The notes under the pieces were generated by a model. It made no database searches. It saw only the letters and a program-made list of their open reading frames with translations, and was not told where the DNA came from. A stretch of 64,000 nucleotides of DNA, taken from contig JAWQUS010000011.1 in assembly GCA_036365455.1 (NCBI GenBank), forward strand, positions 7,026,001 through 7,090,000, written 5' to 3'. The position numbers were made by a program, and so were the translations under genes. Source of the stretch: Macrosoma leucophasiata (taxonomy: Eukaryota > Arthropoda > Insecta > Lepidoptera > Hedylidae). Below are positions 21,255 to 34,142 of the stretch, piece by piece (position 1 is the stretch's first letter; each line of letters starts with the position of its first letter).

Positions 21255-21934
21255 TAAGTCTTAGTTATGAACCACAGTTAAAAAGTTATTTTCAATATGT
21301 TAGAAGGTTGACAGACCAGCAAATGGGCCACCTGATGGAAAATGGTCACCGTCGCCTATGAATTCGCATTCGCATTTGCAACACCCCTGATATTGCAAAT
21401 GTTCATAGCTCTATGTTAGAGCTGCCAACGCGCAATGCTTAGGATTTCTGATAGGGTTTTATGCTTTGAATATTCTTATACATCATCATTATGTTAATTA
21501 AAACCATATTATTATTTTCGTAAATTTATTAAATCTTAATAGAAAACATAACATAAGAATGAAATTATATTTTGTGTACATAACGCAATTGGTTTGAGCC
21601 ATTATATTTTAGTTGTGTTGTTCAACCAAACTTTCAATGTAAGCATGTTTTGTTGACGTGACAAAATTAGGTACATTACACGATAAAAACAAAGTATTTA
21701 GACATCCAGTGTTTCACACAGATTTTTGTGTAAAACGAGCATAAAATATGTAAAGTTCAGACTGTATTCTGTAATATTATTTTTACCGACTTTATTATTT
21801 TTTATGAGGTCTCAAAACATTCTTCTTATAAAGGCTAGCAAATGTCTTTATTGCAGTTTAGATAGTCATTGGTTTTGTTTGTAAAATCCATTTTATGAAA
21901 ACATTGTGTTACACAATCTTAACTTAACTTTTTA

Positions 21935-22080
21935 CCCCCATATTCATAAACGTATTTTAGCTCAAGTATTGCTAATGTCTCCTTTGTCTTTTTTTATCCT
22001 GCACATTTGACAAAGTAAGTGACAAAGACAAAACATTCTATAGCTAAAACGTATCTAATGTATGTTTATGAATAAGGGGG
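21935..22080. mobile_element. 146-bp TIR MITE, copy 2
   Basis: Duplicate of 6011-6155 with one extra T in a T run and TTA flanks preserved. Confidence 0.65.
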
Positions 22081-22322
22081 TTAGTATTTATAAATAGATG
22101 TTCTCGTTTTGATCTCAACCGGAAAATTTTCTTTTCACAAATTGTCGTTATTAGGCATGTATATCTTCATAAACGTAGGTCTAAAATTAGGAGTATGACC
22201 CTTTATGTTAACTTAGTATATTTTGCTAACTCATTATATACCTACTCGTATGATTCAGGATTAACTCAGACTTATTGTTGAGAGATTATAACTCTTGTTG
22301 GTAAGAAATTATAACAATTTAA

Positions 22323-22937
22323 CCGCGCCGAGAATGGGTCACACGAGCACCTCCATGGATTTACCCCACTGCACAGTAGGCCTCCTGATGGGAGACCTCT
22401 CTCACGCGAAATCCTCACAGCTCCGGCAATAATCGGGGCACCCCGGGACGACGACTAGGTAGTTAGGTCCGACCCCGCGTTACGCGACCCGCAGCGCTAG
22501 TGAGTTTGACTCGATCTAACCTGCTAATAGGTAGGACTGATATCACTCAACCTGGGTTCGAGACCCGGGTGAAGGAGGTTCCCCCCTGGGGCGCGGCCAT
22601 AAGCCCAGCTAGAGCCAGGGCAATGGTTGCGCCGTATAACTGTGGGCGTCGTCATCTTAGTGGGGACGCCCGCCACCCTTTGTTGTTGCAGCTGAGTGCC
22701 TAAGAAGCCCGCTGCAACCACCGACAATAGAGAAGAGGTTGAGAGCGCAGCCGGACCTGGATGCCAACATCATGGTGACACGAGTCCACGGTGCCCACCT
22801 TCTCCATCACAGCCCTCACGGGGGTACCAAACGCCGCCCTGCAGCCGCAGGGCAGAAGAAGCTGCAGCAGAGAGGGATACCCCGGTGCTGCATCCGCGTC
22901 GCGCGAATGGTGCGCGCGAAGACCAGTGATGATGATG
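22323..22937 (+). mobile_element. 615-bp GC-rich retroelement fragment, copy 2
   Basis: Duplicate of 6398-7012. The target-site duplication AACAATTTAA is intact at 22313-22322 and 22938-22947, so the insertion predates the segmental duplication. Confidence 0.75.
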
Positions 22938-23584
22938 AACAATTTAAGAAGAAATTTTCTTAAATTGTTACTCTGTCTCTATAAGATTTGCGTGTTAGAT
23001 CAAACATATCAAACCCTTTTCGGTTTTATTGTGTTTGTAAAGATCTGGCATAAACTCGTACTGCTAACAATCTTTAAATCTGAACACATCACGTAGTGAA
23101 GACATAATCAGATTCGTATCTGTTAAGGTACAGGTACCTAAATACTTTCAGAATAGGGTTGTGGACTAATTTATTTTTATTTATTTTCTAAAAAGCATTG
23201 TATAAATAAATACTATTTGTCTTGGAAACATAGAGTCAATAAGTGATAGTTGTTAAGGTACGAGTATAACGTTTCATAACTTTACGAGTAGTGAAATGAC
23301 TCTAAACGGCCCCTAAAAAATTGCAGCACTCAATGACGTCACAACACACAATTCACACAATTCACTTCAATTATTGAATGGTGAAATCAAGAAATTTTAA
23401 AACATCTTCGTCAATAGGTACTGTGTTTTTGTGTAACGTTGACATACTAAAATTTGTTAGAAATTGTATAAAAGATTCTAAAAATTATTTCAACTTTTAT
23501 TTTTTCTAATTTAGAAATCTGTATTCTCATACTTTAATACTCCAACTAATTTTGTACCTAGGACACAACCCTATTAGGAATCCA

Positions 23585-23822
23585 ACTGGTGTTAGCGTTC
23601 CTGTGGACTCGAGGGCGTAGCATCGCTTTACCTAATCTATCTACCGCCAAATGGTAGTGTTTAACACTATCGTGTTCCGATTAGATGGTAATGGTCCCGT
23701 TATAACTATGGGGTGACAATACATCTGCATTTAGACCTCTGGCTTTTGTGTGGATATCTATGGGCTGCAGTTATCACTTAACATCTATGTGAAATGTATG
23801 CTTGTTTGGCACCTTCGTTACA
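23585..23822 (+). mobile_element. SINE-like family A, diverged copy
   Basis: ACTGGTGTTAGCGTTCCTGT...ATCTACCGCCAAATGGTAG...GGGCTGCAGTTATCACTTAA and CTTCGTTACA follow the family order but with many differences. Present only in copy 2. Confidence 0.7.
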
Positions 23823-23859
23823 ATGCGAAAGCATCTTTCCATTGAACTTTACTTACTTT

Positions 23860-24270
23860 GTTTTATATTATTTCGCATTAACACATGCTTGTGAAATAAA
23901 TTTTATTTTAAAGTAAAATGGAAAGAAAAATTTGACTTCAGGCGAGACTCGAACTCGCGGCCTACTGGGAATCTAGTCCAGCCGCTCTTCCAATTGAGCT
24001 ACTGAAGTCCTGCCCGATTTGTCAAATCTTTCCTTCACATTAGCAGCAGCGCCATCTATTGCCGACTATGCTAGTTAGGCAACCGATATAATAGACTTTG
24101 CAGTTTATTGAATATCGTAAAGAAGTCGCTTTTACCCTTAATAATTGTTTTATATTATTTCGCATTAACACATGCTTGTGAAATATATTTTATTTTAAAA
24201 AAGAGCCGCTGGACTAGATTCCCAGTAGGCCGCGAGTTCGAGTCTCGTCTGAAGTCAAATTTTACTTATT
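23860..24270. repeat. Foldback element with two opposed tRNA-like copies
   Basis: Minus-strand tRNA-like block at 23935-24011 and a partial plus-strand block at 24193-24256, each preceded by TTATTTCGCATTAACACATG. Copy 1 keeps only the second part (7655-7775), because about 560 bp are missing there. Confidence 0.5.
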
Positions 24271-24601
24271 TTACAAATGACGTCATATTTTCAACTTAAA
24301 ACATTTTCCTATCGGCATCGCTATATGCATCGTATATCCGGAACCTGAAAATAGGGTGACATTTGCGACACATAAGTTATACATGAATTCAGGGCCTAAT
24401 TTAATGCCACTAAGGTCAACACGACCCTTAGAGGGTTTAGAAAGGTAAATTATGCCTCTTAGCTGTTTGTCATGTGGCTTTTAGACACTGAGTAACAGGG
24501 TATAAGGCGAACCTTCTTTACGGAGATTAGTTGACGAGTAAATAGATATGAAAACTATTGGACTCGATTTAATTTTACGATCAACAACCAATCCGTAACC
24601 A

Positions 24602-24767
24602 TACGGCCCTGTAATTTCCGGCACAGAGGCATGGCACTTTAGGCCTCAGGAGTGGTAACGAATCTTCATTTTGACCTTGGTCTTTGTGTGGGTGTCTATA
24701 GGCTGCAGTCATCACTTAACATCAATGTGAACTGCATGATTGCTTGCCACTTCCTTACATAAAAAAA
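24602..24767 (+). mobile_element. SINE-like family A, 5'-truncated
   Basis: Duplicate of 8112-8284 with a shorter tail. Confidence 0.85.
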
Positions 24768-24784
24768 TCCAAAATTCGTGTGCG

Positions 24785-25412
24785 TTTTTTTAGGGTTCCG
24801 TACCTTAAAAGGAAAAAAGGAACCCTTATAGGATCACTCGTGCGTCTGTCTGTCTGTCTGTCTGTCCGTCTGTCACAGCCAATTTGCTCCGAAACTATTA
24901 GACCGATTGAGTTGAAATTTGTTGAATATATGTAAATTGGTGACCCAAAGATGAACACGTCAAGTAAAATAATAAATTATAAACAGGGAGACCACTTTCG
25001 GGGAGAAAATCAGAAAAAAAAATAATCGTAAATTGTGTCGTGTGACATATCAAATGAAAGAAGTTGTTGTCAGCATCTCAGATATTTTTTTTAATAATTT
25101 TTGCATAAACAGATTTGAAGTTATTTAAGAAAAACGACGAAAATTGAACATTCCCCCCGCTATATAACTACTGAACTTAAAATTTTGAAAAAAATGTGGA
25201 AAATAGTTTTTTGCCTATAGATTACTGGAAAACCTATAAGAAGTTTGAGTATTCAAATTTAATCGAAAATTATTAATAATATAACCCTCCCTGCCGGTAC
25301 CACCGTAACCGCTATGTCCCTGCATTTTAAATCTGTAATATTTTCGAAAATATTTTTTATTTAAATTACGGAACCCTCACCACGTGAGTCGAACCCGCAC
25401 TTGTCCGATTTT
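24785..25412 (-). repeat. GGTTCCGTA interspersed repeat (family E), copy 2
   Basis: Duplicate of 8301-8940, including the (GTCT)n tract, with several small indels in the AT-rich middle. Confidence 0.75.
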
Positions 25413-26312
25413 ATAAGTCATGATATTGTTATGCAAACGTGTAATTCCAACCTGGGTAAGTAAATACTGCAGGCTATAGATATTTACACACAACCCGGAT
25501 GTCAAAATTCAAATCCGACACCTCTGAGGCCCGAGTTGCTTTACCTTTGTGATAGTTATTATGGATCCAAACATTATTTATCTATGATATTATGTTCTTA
25601 AGTTTTCGCTAGCTACACTCATTGAAATAAAACTATTTTTACGGATTAATCTCGCGTATATTAAACTAAAATGATTTTAATATTAAAATTTTTATCTAAT
25701 CGGAAATTTAAACTCAATGGATTAAATCAATTGGAATTTGATTTTTATGGATTACCTACGTAATTGTTAAGATTTTTACGTTTTGAGATATTTACCTTTA
25801 AACCACTTACAGTTTAAAACCTACAATGTTCCAGAGGTTTATCCCCGGATCGAGGAGTAGTAGGTGTTTATTGGATTTTATCCATTAGTGAAGTATCCAA
25901 CGGTACTCTCGGAAATTGGTTATTACATGTCCGGTGAATGCCAATATGCTTGTCAGCTAATGGGACAAAAATCTTCCAACTAGCCAATAATTGAATACAA
26001 TACATTTTACTAATTTTACGAACCGGGTCGTATCATTAGTATTTAATTCAGCTTAACTAATGTGTCGTATCGATAAGCAATTCACTAAAAGCTGTCTATT
26101 TCAAAATATTACGAATATTAAAAATATCAAAAGTTAACTCCTATTTAAATAGATGTAAAGTACTAATGGAATAACCCGATTACTGCTCTGTTCTATTCAC
26201 ATCTCCATTTAGGTTGCAATGCATGACAAGCGTCAAAACGGGCGTATTATATTTTTACGAGTTTATGCATGACTTTCCAATAAGATTGCTACTATAGGCG
26301 AGAAATACAGAA

Positions 26313-27030
26313 AGAGCCATTTAGATGGAGTGAGTTTCTCGTACGTTTTTGTTCGAGAAATCGTACGTTACTATCACAAGCAATAATCGCCATAACACCC
26401 TAATCGTGTCAAAATGTTTACACACAGGCAAGAACTAAAATCTCGTGTACGATTATGTCATACGAGATTCGCTAGGACAAGAAAGAAGGCTGATTGATCT
26501 GTGGCTAGGACATTTCGCCAGGCGATAATTGCCTATGTTTGTTTTCACGACGTATTTATCGTTAGCAGATTCTTGCTTAAGAGAATCTCGGCTTGTATAA
26601 ACCCGAACTCGTATGACATATTTTGAGGTTCATACGAGTATCGTACAAATCAGTTTGAACCGATTTCAGTGCGAGATTTGTCATGCGAGTTTAGTAATTA
26701 GCATATTGTTTTCATTGAAATTTATAGAATTTATGAGTGTTTGTGGAACACGAAGTTCGTTTCATCAATTCTTGTCTCAGAGAGAGAGCAGATATAATTA
26801 AAACACACTCGCGCACTGCACTCATGGTAGCAACTGGCATCAAAATCTCGAAATCCGATTATTGCTTTGAAATTCTGTTTACACGGACACAATAATTTTC
26901 CGTTACGAGGCGATAATCGCCCATGGCAACGAGCGAGAAGAGCGAGTGTTTAGACGAAAAATATATTACTTTATAGTCCTTCGATAATCGTATCTTTGAG
27001 ACGACAAACTATCTCCGTATAAATGGCTCT
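26313..27030. mobile_element. TIR element, about 718 bp, copy 2
   Basis: Duplicate of 9824-10541 with both AGAGCCATTTA termini retained. Confidence 0.55.
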
Positions 27031-27059
27031 TAACGAATTGAGTACGTATCAATATTTTT

Positions 27060-27299
27060 ACTGGTGGTAGAGTTCCAGTGTAAAGACTCGAAGGCATAAC
27101 AAATGCACCACCGCATTACCTAATTTATCTGCCGCCAAATGGTACCGAATGACTGTTCCGTGTTGCCGTTAGGTTAGTCAACAATCACAGAGACATAACT
27201 ACTAAGGTCTCAGGGGTAGCAACGCATCTGCATTTTCTCCTCTGGTCTTTGTCTGGGTGTCTATGCACGCTTGTTTGCCACTTTCATTACATAAAAAAA
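27060..27299 (+). mobile_element. SINE-like family A
   Basis: Duplicate of 10571-10779 but retains the CACCACCGCATTACCTAATT segment lost in copy 1. Confidence 0.82.
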
Positions 27300-27848
27300 T
27301 GAACTCGTTATTCTGTCCAGTCAATACTCTTCAAAGAAAACTTTACCTATTTCGAGCGGGTACATAATATCATGTAATTGGACTGCCGACCTTAAGATAA
27401 TACTGGACTCAAACTTGCTCTCACCTGGTTTTATATGAAAGGAAAAAAATAATCTTAACCTACGAAAGTGCTCGATAAAAATTGCGAAGTTGATCTTGAT
27501 CCCAAAAGGTGTTTTTTATTTAATAAGATAATCTTTAATTACAACATTTGTTTGCTGGGCAAACAAAGCCTGAATAAATGTATTTGTGTTCCATGATAAA
27601 TATTGTTTATTTATTCATAATCCTTATGTATTTAGGACTTTAATTACTTTTGATGTGTAAATATTTCTTTATGAAGCGGGGGAGATGTATAGCGAAATGA
27701 ATAGGGTGATACATATTTTTTAATGTTGTTTATTCGCCTTGCCGTCGGATTCGAAAGCCACAGTGGCTTAAAAATCATATTAAACAATAGAGTATTTAAC
27801 TTTTATTGTGAATTCAAAAAGTTTAAGAAATGTTACTAGTTATAAATG

Positions 27849-28139
27849 AAAAAAGGCATGCTGCGATGGTTCGGGTATATAGAAAGAATGTCGAATGACT
27901 AAACAGTATATAGAATGCGAATGTGGATGGTTGCAGAGGCCCAGGAAGACTTACGAAAATAGATCGAGTTTTGTTGGATGATGCGGTCAAAAAGTCTTAG
28001 GAATCGGCGTGCATGTATGAAGAGAATGATGAAAGTAGATGAGGCACGAGCGATATGTCAGGACCGGGATATCTGGCGCTCTACACTCTCTGCCTACCCC
28101 GTTAGGAACCTGGCGTAAAGATACATACATACATACATA
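27849..28139 (+). pseudogene. LINE C-terminal ORF fragment with (CATA)n tail, copy 2
   Basis: Counterpart of 11338-11624. Here MLRWFGYIERMSN reads through without the frameshift seen in copy 1. RACMKRMMKVDEARAICQ and RDIWRSTLSAYPV follow in another frame, ahead of the (ATAC)n tail. Confidence 0.7.
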
Positions 28140-28462
28140 ATTACTAATTATCGTCATTGGAACCACTATAACCATAACTAATAGTTTTTGAGATATCACC
28201 ATTCGAAAGTTGCATGTCATGAAATTATCTCAAACGGCTGATATAAAATTTATTTTTAATTTATATATATAATTATGTACCTGCTTGTGACGTCACACGC
28301 TTGTATTCATCTACGCAGGGTTTTTAGCAGAGTCGCTCTTACAAAAAAGGGAAAAGGGACTGAATTTTTCCAAAAAAAGGGACAAAAAGGGACCAAAATG
28401 GAGCCTAAAACAATCTGTTTTTAGGGTTCCGTAGTTAACAAGGAACCCCTATAGTTTCGCTA

Positions 28463-29217
28463 TGTATCCCCCATGTATCCCCCAATATAACAAAACTAAA
28501 TTCATCCAATTTCAGACTCACAGGAAAAAAGAAATAAACCTTAATATAATCGCAAATAATGTAAAAATTGAGGAAGCCGACAATACAATGTTCCTAGGAA
28601 TAAGACTTGATAAACACTGTAACTGGAAATCACTGTGGAGTATGTCTGTGACAAACTTGATAGATTCGTCTTTGCCATAAAAACACTGCGATTAACTGTA
28701 TCCAGTGAAGCAGCTCTAAGTGCTTATCATGGCTATGTATCCTCAGTCCTTTCGTATGGCCTATTACTATGGGGAACCTCAGTAGATATTCATAGAGCAT
28801 TTATTGTACTAAAAGAAATGTATAAGAGCTCCGGTGCTCATTTTATGGATAGCTGCAAACCTCTCTTCAAAAAATATAGAATCATGCCACTTGTTTGTAT
28901 GTACATTAAAGAACTTTGTGTATTTGTTAAACAGCACCCAGAACATTTTAATAGCCACTCGCAAGTAGCAAACAGAACAACTGTCTCAGTAAGAAGTACT
29001 CGTAAATATAAAATATACCTTCCAATATGCCGTTTAGAGCTGTACAAGAGAAATGTATATATATGTACACGCTATAACAATATACAATAAATTACCTGAC
29101 GCATTTAAAAGTTTGCCGTTAAATGTATTTAAAAGGAAGATTAAAAATTGGTTACTTGAACACTGTTTTTATGACATAAATGAATACAAAAATATGACAT
29201 TTGACAAACTCATCTGA
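28463..29217 (+). pseudogene. Non-LTR reverse transcriptase C-terminal fragment, frameshifted
   Basis: Reads in three successive frames. First: NKTKFIQF, FLGIRLDKHCNW (28487-28630). Second: CDKLDRFVFAIKTLR, SVLSYGLLLWG, then PLVCMYIKELCVF and CRLELYKRN (28640-29085). Third: NKLPDAFKSLPLNVFKR and WLLEHCFYDINEY to a stop at 29217. This order is the thumb and C-terminal region downstream of the catalytic YADD of Jockey/CR1-group LINEs, with the catalytic core truncated away. Two frameshifts make it non-functional. Confidence 0.85.
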
Positions 29218-29794
29218 CAAATTAATAATTTATAAATTGTAATTTAATTATTTAATTTAAATGGACTCTAACATTATATTTATTTTTTTTTTTATGTAAT
29301 CGAAGTGCTAAACAAGCATGCAGTTCACATTGATATTAAGTGATGACTGCAGCCTATAGACACCCACACAAGACCAAGGTCAAAATGCAGATGCGTTACC
29401 ACTCCTGAGGCCTAAGGTGTTATGCCTCTGTGCCGGAAATTACAGGGCCTTACATTACCACTTGACCGGAACACAATAGTGCTGAACACTACCATTTAGC
29501 GGCAAGTATATTAGGTAATGCGGTGGTGCCTACGCCCGCGAGCTCTGTCACTAGAGCTCTACCACCAGTAAAAAATATACATACATATAATTATTGTTTT
29601 ACCACTAATTCAATGATCTGTATTGTGATGACTGTTTTTAATATTGTAAAATATAATTTGCAGGCTAGGCAACTGACATTGTACACCTTGACGGTAGAAT
29701 GTAATTGCACTGTACTTATGTCACCATGTTATCATTTCTGTACTACATTCATGCAATAAAGACATTTTATTTTATTTTTTATTATTATTTTATA
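29218..29794 (+). mobile_element. LINE 3' region
   Basis: Follows the RT fragment and ends with AATAAAGACATTTTATTTTA and an A/T-rich (ATT)n-like tail (29755-29793), interrupted by a reverse SINE-like copy at 29283-29569. Confidence 0.6.
29283..29569 (-). mobile_element. SINE-like family A, full length
   Basis: Starts on the plus strand at a T-rich tail and ends GAGCTCTACCACCAGT. It sits within the LINE 3' region and is the innermost layer of the nested insertion in copy 2. Confidence 0.9.
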
Positions 29795-31111
29795 TGTCCG
29801 TCTGTCAGTCTGTCTGTCCGACCGTCCGTGATTTAGCGCATTAACTATTGGTACTAGAGAGTTAAAGTTCGACACAAGTATACATCACCTTAATTACGCC
29901 GACAAAGTGGTAGAATAGAAACTTGAAAAAAAAAAAAAGAATTTATGTGTAACGCGCGGAAGAACATTTTTTGTTTTCTATGTAGTATGGGATATAGTAA
30001 AAAAGTTCAAAAATTTTAGAGATGTGCAAATATTATTTTTCGATTTAGTTCACTGATTCACTGTTCGAGACTTAAGTGCCAATTTTCGTTAGAGTCAAGT
30101 GTCCCCGGCCTTTTTTTACCAACTAAACGGTTGTTGTTAGAAATAAAAATATTACGGCAATAGTAGCTACATATAACGAAATTAGTAAAAGGAAAACTAT
30201 CACACTTAAATTGGCTGTATTTTACTTGAAAATTTTTATTTTTCATTACATTATTCAAACTTAAAAACTAGGGAACCCTACACTGTGCGGGGCCCGACAC
30301 GCACTTGACCGGTTTTTTTTATTCAAAACAATCATTTCTTGATGGGCTAGAAGGGGAGTATTTCAACATGTATACACATTAAATTCACATATTGTCAACA
30401 CAATTCAAACGATGTAAAATATGGCACAAAAGTATTATTAAGTATGCGATCTTTGATTTGCGTTGATCCCGAAAAATTGACGACGTATCAATAAGTTTCA
30501 ACACTGTAGGAAAATAGATGGATATTGCAAGAAGTAAAAAGCACATTACCTACTCAGTTCTTTAACTTCCTTTCATAAAGAGAAAATTTCAAAGACCACT
30601 TTTAATATTTTGGCAGTTGACTTGAAGTTTAGTGCCAGAAAAAGGGACTTAGGGACCAATTTCTTAAAAAAGGGGGCTTTAAGGGACTTGCTGAAAAAAA
30701 AGGGACAAAAGGGATTAAGGGACTGCCACTAAAAGCCCTGTCTACGAGATCAAAGACGAATTCAAAAAATCTTTGAATATCTTCGTTGCATTTTTGTAAA
30801 TAGTTTGCATATTAGAAAATGTTGGGATTGGAACAAGGAATCTAAGACTCTTATTATATTTTAAAGTTTTTTTTTTTTCCCATTCTTTATTTTTGGTTAT
30901 CTTTTTTATGTTTATAATTTTTATTCACAGGTTACATTCGGAAATTGTCATTAAAAAAAAAATACACATTGTCAAATACCCTATTCCAACAAACATAATA
31001 GGTTAGGATCCCACCGCAGAATCATTTCGTTCATCCAGATATGCTGCAAATCTAGAGAATAATATATATCCACTAAGTTGCCAATCAAAATTTGTTGGTT
31101 GATTTTCTCTA

Positions 31112-31214
31112 GTACAAATAGATTTTGCGCTAAACCTCGGACGGACAGATAGACAGGCAGACGGACATGACGAAACTATAAGGGTTCCTTGTTTACTACG
31201 GAACTCTAAAAACG
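31112..31214 (+). repeat. GACA-type interspersed repeat fragment, copy 2
   Basis: Duplicate of 12160-12262 with small substitutions (CCTCGG for CCGCGG, AGATAGACAGG for AGACAGACAGG). Confidence 0.75.
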
Positions 31215-31319
31215 CGTTAATTCAAAACGGAAAAAAGAAACGTAGGTACATAGGTACTACAAATTGTTTGCCAAAACGCCCACACTAAGACAATTTTTTT
31301 GTACGCAAACATAGACACT

Positions 31320-31599
31320 ACTGGTGGTAGAGCTCCAGTGACGGAGCTAGCGGGCGTAGGTACCACCGCATTACCTAATATACTTGCCGCTAAATGGTAG
31401 TGTTCAGCACTATCGTAATCCGGTCAGGTGGTAGTGTACGGCACTATAATTTCCGGCACAGAGGCATTACACCTTATCCCTCAGGCGTGGTAACGCATCT
31501 GCATTATGACTCTTTGTGTGGGCGTCTGTAGGTTGCAGTTATCACTTAACATCAATGTGAACTGCATGCTTGTTTGCTCCACTTCCATTACATAAAAAA
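31320..31599 (+). mobile_element. SINE-like family A, full length
   Basis: Duplicate of 12371-12658. The start is the more typical CTGGTGGTAGAGCTCCAGTG. Confidence 0.9.
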
Positions 31600-31785
31600 T
31601 ACTTCCATTACGTAGAAATACAGATTAAATGTAATAGTTAATAATTTGAAATAGCGAGCAGGTTAAATACTCTTCAACAAACCGTTACCTAGTTCGAACG
31701 GCAAATAATACCATGTAAAATTGGACCGCCAAACTTAGGTACCTAATACTGGAGCTAAAATGTGCTCTCACCCGGTTTTATATGA

Positions 31786-32202
31786 ACGGATTAAATGTGA
31801 TTGTTGTATATTATTTCGCATTAACACGTGCTTGTGAAATATATTTTATTTAAAGAAAAATGGAAAGAAAAATTTGACTTCAGGCGAGACTTGAACTCGC
31901 TTCCTACTGGGAATCTAGTCCAGCTGCTCTTCCAACTGAGCTACTGAAGTCCTGTCCGATTTGTCAAATCTTTCCTTCACATTTATTGCATTGCTTTTAT
32001 GGTAGCAGCAGCGCCATCTATTGCCAAACTATGCTAGTTAGGCAACCGATATAATAGACTTTGCAGTTTATTGAATATCGTAAAGAAGTCGCTTTACCCT
32101 TAATAATAATAATATAATGTTTTATATTATTTCGCAATAACGAAAAAAATATATTTTGCCTAACTAGCATAGTATATCTTTCCATTTTTCTTTAAATAAA
32201 AT
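31786..32202. repeat. Foldback element with tRNA-like block, copy 2
   Basis: Duplicate of 12840-13260. From 31861 onward it matches copy 1 base for base as far as I can see. The tRNA-like block is 31888-31956. Confidence 0.5.
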
Positions 32203-32366
32203 AGGATTAAATGTGAATCTACGAAAGTGTGCGATACAAACTGCGAAGTTGATCTTGATCCCAAAGGTGCTTTTTTATTTAATAAGATAATATCAAATTT
32301 CAAAATTTTATTTGTTCCATAATAAATATTGCTTATTCATTTATAATCCTTATGAATTATTTAGAA

Positions 32367-32557
32367 CTAGCTGTTGCCCGCGGCTTTGCCCGCGTGGATG
32401 TCGTTTATGTCGTAAATAACTAAGTAGCCTATGTTCTTTCTCAAAGTAGAGATAGAGATATCTCTATACCAAATTTCATTAAAATAGGTTCAGTCGTTTG
32501 GATGTGAAAAGGTTACAGATAGACAGAGTTACTTTCGCATTTATAATATTAGTAGGA
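32367..32557 (-). mobile_element. Non-autonomous Helitron, copy 2
   Basis: Exact duplicate of 13425-13615. Confidence 0.75.
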
Positions 32558-32909
32558 AAGTAGGGATTAGTTGGGATCTCAATTAATTTTGGTGTGTAAA
32601 TATTTTTTGATGAAATAGGAGATGTGTAGCGAAATGAATAATGTTAGTTATATGTTTGTTTATTCGCGTTGTCGTCGGATTTGAAAGCCACAGTGGCATA
32701 AAATTCATATGAACCAATTCCACCAAACATAATTGGACCAAAATAAAATATCCGACACATTGGCGGGATGTAAGCTCCAATTCAACGTTTGACGATTAAT
32801 CAAATGAACAGAAAATGATTCATCAGTTTGAGAAATTACAGAGTTCAATCCACGCACTGAAAGATATCCGGATTAAACAAAAAATAACAAAGGATTGTTT
32901 GCAATTCCT

Positions 32910-33582
32910 CTATTTTTTTATATGTAATGAAGGTGGCAAACAATCATGCAGTTCACGTAAACGTTGAGTGACGACTGCAGCCTTATCTATAGAGACCCCT
33001 GAGACCTTAGCTGTTATGTTTCTGTAATAGTTATAACGGGGCTATAGATTACCATCTAATAATTATAAATAATAATAATAGCAACCCATTATACGTCCCA
33101 CTGCTGGGCACGAGTCTCTCCACTTTTTGAGGGGAGGCCTAGAGCTTACTCCACCACGCTGCTCTAATGCGGGTTGGTGGATATATAGATCAGTGGCCAA
33201 CCCGCTGTCGGATGTTTTCAAACCGCCCATAAGGTCTCCGACAAGGTTTAACGACTGCTGTCTATCGATAGCAACCGGGACCGACCGCTTAACGTGCCCT
33301 CCGAAGCACGGAAATGCGCATTTTAATTTGCCACTAGCGGTCAACCATCACACACCCGACGGCACCCGTATCGCTTAGCCGAGTAGATCGTTTACGACCT
33401 ACACCAGCCGCGGGGCCATGCGCGCTTCTTCATTTTTTTTTCACGCTTCCTGCAATACCATCTAAGCGGAACGTAATAGTGCTGAACACTGCCATTTGGC
33501 GGCAGATAGATTAGGTAAAGCAGTGGTGCCCATGCCCTACTCTGGAACGCTACCATCATTATTTATTAACATATTATATTTA
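32910..33582 (-). mobile_element. SINE-like family A interrupted by a nested element, copy 2
   Basis: Exact duplicate of 13968-14640. Confidence 0.8.
33060..33455 (-). mobile_element. Nested retroelement, copy 2
   Basis: Exact duplicate of 14118-14513, with the same TACCATCTAA flanks. Confidence 0.8.
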
Positions 33583-34072
33583 TCTCTTCTATTTGTACTG
33601 TACTAAGGCAAAAAGAAAATTCGTGGAAGCGTACAATATTTATATTTACCTAATAAAAACGGGTTCAGTAAAATCTAAAAACAAAGATTTGAATATGTTC
33701 TGCAAATTGTTTCCCAAAATGCCCACAGTGCAAAGCTAAGACAATGTTGTTGTACGCAAACATAAACACTTAATAACCCTCGCAATAATACTGATTCATG
33801 GGCGCTATTTGCCAAAATCCGCAGATACGGAATTTGGCTAAGTCGTAGCAACAATAGATATATTAATAATATTATTATTCAATGCACTGTTGAGAACCAT
33901 TTATTTGCTAACATAGTTCACGGTCAAGTACGGTAAATTAAAAAAAGTTAAAAATATGTTTTATCGTTCTTTTTTTAATTTACAAAGAAAATACAACTGA
34001 CAGAGATATAGGTAGTAGGTAATAGGTAACTATAAGTCAGTAGTCTAAATTTTCAATATTTTGAAGTCCTTA

Positions 34073-34142
34073 CTTACAGGACCATGCATTACCACCTGAC
34101 CAAAACACGACAGCGCTGAATACTACGAGTAGATACTATTTA
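34073..34142 (-). mobile_element. SINE-like family A fragment, copy 2
   Basis: Exact duplicate of 15131-15200. Confidence 0.6.

Larger units (their letters stand above)
28420..30318. repeat. GACA-type interspersed repeat split by a LINE
   Basis: The left piece TTTTTAGGGTTCCGTAGTTA...ATAGTTTCGCTATGT (28420-28462) and the right piece TGTCCGTCTGTCAGTCTGTC...GCACTTGACCGG (about 29795-30318) are the two halves of one family member, interrupted at TATGT by the LINE-derived insertion. Confidence 0.65.
28316..30740. mobile_element. 2425-bp TIR element (hAT-like), only in copy 2
   Basis: Bounded by CAGGGTTTTTAG at 28316 and its inverted form CTAAAAGCCCTG ending at 30740, and flanked by TCTACG at 28310-28315 and 30741-30746. 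Copy 1 has the empty site with a single TCTACG (11793-11798). CAGGG ends suit the hAT superfamily, but the 6-bp target duplication is shorter than the usual 8, so the assignment is tentative. AAGGGACAAAAAGGGAC-type motifs recur near both ends, as subterminal repeats would. No transposase is recognisable, and the interior is occupied by later insertions. Confidence 0.8.
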
